This document shows, piece by piece, positions 35,370 to 40,025 of a DNA stretch of 40,025 nucleotides (position 1 is its first letter; every line of letters begins with the position of its first letter). A model generated the notes under the pieces. That model did not search any database. It was not told where the DNA came from and saw nothing but the letters and a program-made list of their open reading frames with translations. The stretch lies in contig QANT01003979.1 in the NCBI GenBank assembly GCA_003254885.1, forward strand, positions 1 through 40,025, read 5' to 3'. Source of the stretch: Purshia tridentata. Taxonomy: Eukaryota > Streptophyta > Magnoliopsida > Rosales > Rosaceae. A program made the position numbers and the translations under genes.

Positions 35370-38300
35370 TATGCAAGAAGAGGTGCTCTTGAGCATCTAC
35401 TTTGGCTTTCCAAGTATTTTCTCTTTTATTAATTCAAATCAGTATATATATTACAGCCATGATTAGTACTATTGAAAGTGGCCTTTCTATATAATGGCCA
35501 AAGCTATATACAGATGAATATATAGGTGATCAGAAAGCCACTTAATTGATGTGATTAATATGAAGGAGATTTTGAGTACAACAAAATTAAACTAATCTAG
35601 TTTTTCAATTTCAATTTGGGTTGAAGGGTATTTCAAGTTTTTAATTAATTGAACAAGGGAAGGGAGGTGAAACTCGAAAATAGAAAATGGGGTGGTACTT
35701 GGTAGCTAGAAATGAAATTACAATGTGAAAGAGATTGGGGTGTTAGAAAACAGCTGGAGTGGATTGTCTGGTAGTGCTTTTGTCATTCTAGACGAATTGT
35801 AATTGGAATTGCTTTGCTTTGGTATCATGGGGTCCTCTAAAAACCCCTTATATGTCCCTTCCTTGAAGCCACTTTTTGGATTCTTTTGGATGTAAACCCT
35901 GAAGTGATGTGTCTATGACTCTGTGACTGAGAAAGAGAGAGAAAGAAGAAGAATTATGACAAAAGCAATTGTAAGTGCCACTTTTGTTCAAGGCAGTGTA
36001 TTCTTTTCAGCCCATACTTTTGGTACCAATAAAATCAGTATCAGAATTCGTAGTTTAATCTTGGGATAATTTGTTATGTTTGGTCTATGTGTATGCATGT
36101 CATAATCAATACTCCAAATCTTATAATCCATGTGATCAAAGACTCAAAGTGATGTATATATTGGCATGTATATACAGTAATTTGATAGCTAGCTTAGTGT
36201 ATTTTCCTTCTCTGATTATTTTGTTGCAAACCCAATGTGTACAATTTGTTCATAAAATCCATAGTTGACTACATGAATATAGTCTTCAATATCACATAAG
36301 AAAGTTTAACAAGTTGACAGTGTAGTTTATTTGGTTTCCTTCTTTGCAGAAAACGATATTAATTAAACTTTAGGTCTAAATATGACTGGTGTAGTGTAGC
36401 AACCTGACAATCCACAAAAATTTGCAACTGGATTATGAGTTTGACATTGAATTATAAACTTATAATATATATATATATATATTTACATAAGAGTTAGTAT
36501 ATTACCTATTGACACTGATCGTTTTCATATACAGTTGAGTAAATGTCTACATCATTGTATTAATAGTATTAGTTTGGAAAAATGATGATATTACCGGTGA
36601 TGGGATCATCGTCCAATACAAGCATGACTGAGTCAGTGGAGAAACAAAAGTTAGGTGAATATGACCTATCAAGTTTTAACATTGTTTCATATTTTATCAT
36701 TTCAAATTTTGTTTTCCAAGATACAGAGATATCAACTTGCTGCACTAAAAAATCTGGCCAGGTATTAAAATTTAACTCTTACACTAAAAAATTTGATTTC
36801 TTATTTTTTTTAACCGTTGTATATTTCTTTGGTTTCTTTTTTTTTTCTCCTCCATCAAAATTGGGTTGGTGTGCAAGATTGAAAAGAATGGCTTGGATGG
36901 TTGCTGGGGCATTGAAAAGAAATTAGGACACTTTCAAAAGAGCCATGGGGAGATGTACTGTATGTGCTCTGTATTATCTAGATTTCTCTATACATTTTTA
37001 AAGGTGTGGTAGGGGTCACTTTCTCCAGTAATAAGTATTACTTTTTTCTGAAAATTAATTGAGACTCAAAAAATTAGTCTCTAAACAGAGAAGGTTTTGC
37101 AGCCCCTCACTCACCTTATATATTTGACTATTTTCCTTATATACTTTTGTGGTGCTCAATTACTAATATGTCAATCTCTTTCTCTTTTGGTGGGGGGAAT
37201 GAAAGGGGCTGTTGCATATATTTCATATTAATTTCTCAGCCAGGTCATATCTGACAGATAGTTTATAGTTTTTATTTGGTCCTTCAAAGCTTAATTTGAT
37301 CAAAGTTTCAGAGATGCTAAAAATGAAGAGAAATAATGCTTCATTTCTGAATTGTCAGGTTAATTATACATGCAATGTGACCAAATGGCTTTCAATTTAA
37401 GGCAAAATTCAGTGGTACCACTTCCATTTATAAAAAAAAGGAGCAAATATGGCTTCCTTGTGCAGTACATGTTGTCTCTTACTCGAATTATTGGCTGTAC
37501 AGGTTCTATTTTGTTGAAGACCCACTTGTACAAGAAGCTAATACTAAAAGCTTAAGAACTAGTGGCATGGTATGTATATATATATATATTTTCTGTGGCA
37601 TGGTGTGAACTTAAACATGTGAGAGTGAGAGTTAAGACAGCATTTAATGCAATTACGCATGCATGGTTTTGACTGTGGGCTTCATTTGTTGGGGCATGAG
37701 TATTGAGTACATACATGATCATCAACCAAATTTCCCTTCGTGACTGCTTGTCCTGTGCGCTAGAGAAGATGTCAGTTCACATTATTGAGCCATTTGGAGT
37801 TTTATGCAACTTTCATACGCCACTTGTCAAATATCCAACCGTTCATGTATCCAATTCATATCAACTTAATGTTTGGAAAAGAAAAAAAACGAATATTTTG
37901 CCTCCCCTCTATACCTTTTTTTTTCTTCTCCCTTTTGTCGAAAATACAATTGCTTCAGTTTTATTTACCAATTTGAATTCAAACATAAATAAATGAGCTT
38001 TAATTTTCTTGTTTTCTCTTAGTGCCTATTGATGAACAATATTTAAGGGATCCAAAAACAGAAAAAAAGAAAAGAATATATGATGGGATGCCCTACTTTT
38101 TCCAAAATGAATCTGTTGGTTTTTGCTAGGAGATCAACTATGCAAAGTGAAATCTTCATGATATTCTATAACTGCTGTGCTGCCTAATAACACTATTTCC
38201 ATATAAAAAAGTGGATATTTTTCGATTAAAAAAAGTGGATATTCTCTTTTCTTTTCTTTTCTTTTTAATATATAAAGAGGGCTGCTATTTTGCATATTCT

Positions 38301-38450
38301 TCTTCCTCTCACTACACACCTCTTTAATCTATTTTGTGAAATTTCAAAAAGCACCAAAAACCAAATTACCATAAAAGATATAGAAAATAAAATAAAATAA
38401 CAAAACAAACCAAAAATACCCAACTATACACCCTTGCTGGCCTCCTCCCC

Positions 38451-38659
38451 CACCACCCTCATCGTGGGTGTCAGATTCTTCGCCGAACGGCACCTCCTCC
38501 TCCTTCTCCCTCTCTCTCTCTCTCTCTCAATATATAAAATATGGATTGACAACTTTTTCCAATATTATCATTCTCACCACTTTCCAATAGTAAATTCAAA
38601 CCTAACACCACCCTCATCGTGGGTGTCAGATTCTTCGCCGGACGGCACCTCCTCCTCCT

Positions 38660-38691
<32 letters not shown>

Positions 38692-38770
38692 AATATATAT
38701 AAAATATGGATTGACAACTTTTTCCAAAATTATGATTCTCACCACTTTCCAATAGTAAATTCAAACCTAA
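38451..38770. repeat. Tandem duplication of about 155 bp (155 and 165 bp copies)
   Basis: The copies are 38451-38605 and 38606-38770. Both start CACCACCCTCATCGTGGGTG, contain a CT microsatellite and a short TATA run, and end CAAACCTAA. They differ by a few substitutions and by the lengths of the CT and TA runs, so the duplication is recent. There is no coding function I can support. Confidence 0.95.
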
Positions 38771-39407
38771 GATTTAAATTTCTGACGTATGATCAGACTA
38801 ACAATTCATTTAATCTTTTAATTTAGATTAAGGGTTGATATTTTCAACAGTGGAGTTATTTTTTGGCCGGAACACTGGAGTTAAATATGGCAATAAACTA
38901 ATATAACGCACTTAAACATATCCCAATTCAAATAAACTAAAAGTGTAATTGCAAGAGCAAAAGGGGCAAAGCTTGGGCTACATACAAATCAGAATCATAT
39001 ACAAATGGTAATTGTGAATGTTATCTAATCAAATTTTGATTAATCTTTGTTTACACATGTCAAAATTATTCCTTAAAGAACTTAAATCGAATAACAATAC
39101 ATTATATGATTGAATTTAACACAATTTAATGCAAAACTTAATGCGAATTCCACCGCAGCTTAGCTTGTTCAAGGACACCAGTGGACAAGAGGACCATCTG
39201 AAATTGAAGTGTAGGGAACAAGTCCGTCACTATCCCAAACCAAAGGCTAAGGGGATGGTGCATTTTGGAATAAGCCAAAAATATAATAAAACAAGGTGGT
39301 CTTTTTCTTGGGCTGGGCTGTACGAGACCTCCCTCACAACGGGACAATTTGTGGTGGGGCCCATTACCTTTTTGTGGAAAGGGGCATCTGAGAGTCACCC
39401 AAGTGGC

Positions 39408-39424
39408 ATATATAGGGCACGTGG
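39408..39424. promoter_or_regulatory. TATA-like sequence next to a G-box
   Basis: The plus strand reads CATATATAGGGCACGTGGC. The palindromic G-box CACGTG lies a few bases from a TATA-like word, and on the minus strand G-box followed by TATA is the usual promoter order. No gene could be found on either side within the window, so this is a motif observation only. Confidence 0.3.
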
Positions 39425-39602
39425 CAGCGTGTGGTTGGATTGTGCACATTTGATAATAGTGGTCCTCAAACTATACTCTGATTCTCACTTTAATCCCTCA
39501 CAATGAGGCAAGGGGGCATATGCTAATTAGGCCATCTTTCATGACAAATGGCAAAGTTTAATTGGTTGACCAACCCTTCGTTTAAACAGAACCTGGTCTT
39601 GT

Positions 39603-39763
39603 TGGGCCCTCTACATATACACAAAGATCAGAATGGAACATGGCCGAGGAAAGATCCACTGAAGTTGGGCTTTGGGTAGAGATGGGCTTAAAGTTGGAAG
39701 GGGATGTAATGAAGTTGGGCTTTGACCTTTGAGTAAAGCCGGGTTTGAAGTGATGTTGGGCTT
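39603..39763 (+). repeat. Cluster of five TGGGC motifs with a 50-bp periodic repeat
   Basis: TGGGC occurs at 39603, 39666, 39683, 39716 and 39757. The 15-mer TGAAGTTGGGCTTTG is repeated with a period of 50 bp (39660 and 39710), and a weaker version follows at about 39748. TGGGCT/C is the plant site II element bound by TCP factors in promoters of growth-related genes. It could equally be a degenerate minisatellite. Confidence 0.6.
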
Positions 39764-40025
39764 GAACAGGATGAAAGCCAATGAAGATCAAATTTACAAG
39801 TGTTTTTATTTAATATTGTTTTAACTAAAAGCCTTTTTGTAAATAATATATATAAATTTTAAGTGATTCATGCAAAATAACTTACGTGCTTTTTGATAAA
39901 TAAGTGCTTTTCAAAAAATGTTTTTATAATTCAAAAGTACTTAAAAAATCCTAGATTAGATCGAGGCGAGAGGGAAAGGGAAGGGGGGACGGAGATGAAG
40001 GATAGAGTGCAGCTTGACTTAGACA

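Larger units (their letters stand above)
32240..40025. other. Right-hand intergenic region, no gene seen
   Basis: About 7.8 kb of AT-rich DNA with microsatellites (near 34750, 36466 and 37576) and short duplications. The longest frames (36582-36926, 38434-38826, 39129-39506) show no domain; the second is produced by a tandem duplication with CT runs. An N at 34148 sits next to a poly-A run. A promoter-like GC-richer zone lies at 39140-39790. A gene may begin beyond the right edge, but nothing in the window proves it. Confidence 0.45.

Noticed and set aside
36582..36926. A 114-codon plus-strand frame starting MMILPVMGSSS
   Set aside because: It begins plausibly but quickly becomes Phe-rich from T-runs, shows no known motif, and has no supporting promoter or splice signals that I can see.
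1..40025. CRISPR array, bacterial operons, rRNA, organellar insert or an intact LTR retrotransposon
   Set aside because: No regularly spaced repeats, ribosomal sequence, organellar gene order, long terminal repeats or gag-pol motifs were seen.

Overview
This is nuclear DNA of a flowering plant. The genes have spliced plant-type introns, the intergenic DNA is AT-rich and full of dinucleotide microsatellites, there is one nuclear tRNA gene, and all recognisable proteins belong to plant families. A eudicot, probably a rosid, fits best. From general resemblance of the proteins I would guess Rosaceae, but that is inference. Nothing looks bacterial, viral or organellar.

Layout, left to right. (1) 443-3587, minus: a complete three-exon pectin methylesterase with an inhibitor-like pro-region. 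(2) 3.6-11.6 kb: about 8 kb of AT-rich DNA with no gene I can support. (3) 11591-11663, minus: a tRNA-Ala with anticodon CGC. (4) 11.9-14.5 kb: a rearranged block holding two diverged direct repeats, a decayed fragment of the trithorax-like gene found further right, and a B3 (DUF313-type) gene on the plus strand. (5) 14965-16130, plus: a four-exon, probably plastid-targeted GNAT acetyltransferase. (6) 17153-24168, minus: a complete 23-exon ATX4/ATX5-type histone H3 lysine methyltransferase (PWWP, PHD, extended PHD, SET, post-SET), which I reconstructed exon by exon to 1086 residues. (7) 24.2-28.2 kb: the ATX upstream region, microsatellites, and a frameshifted RNase H-like remnant at about 27.4-27.8 kb. 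(8) 28252-32039, minus: a four-exon CCT-motif family protein. (9) 32.2-40.0 kb: no supportable gene, but a 155-bp tandem duplication, a TGGGC-motif cluster near the right edge, and short repeats.

The genes do not form a pathway. They are independent loci: cell-wall pectin modification, chromatin methylation, plastid protein or metabolite acetylation, and two putative transcription regulators. The ATX and GNAT genes converge tail to tail with about 1 kb between their stop codons.

I did not find a new multi-gene system. The observations most worth a second look are three GC-AG introns in the ATX gene, the displaced ATX fragment near the B3 gene, an upstream AUG overlapping the CCT gene start, and the RNase H-like remnant. 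Exon boundaries were derived by hand from splice consensus, reading phase and remembered family sequence. No alignment or database search was run.
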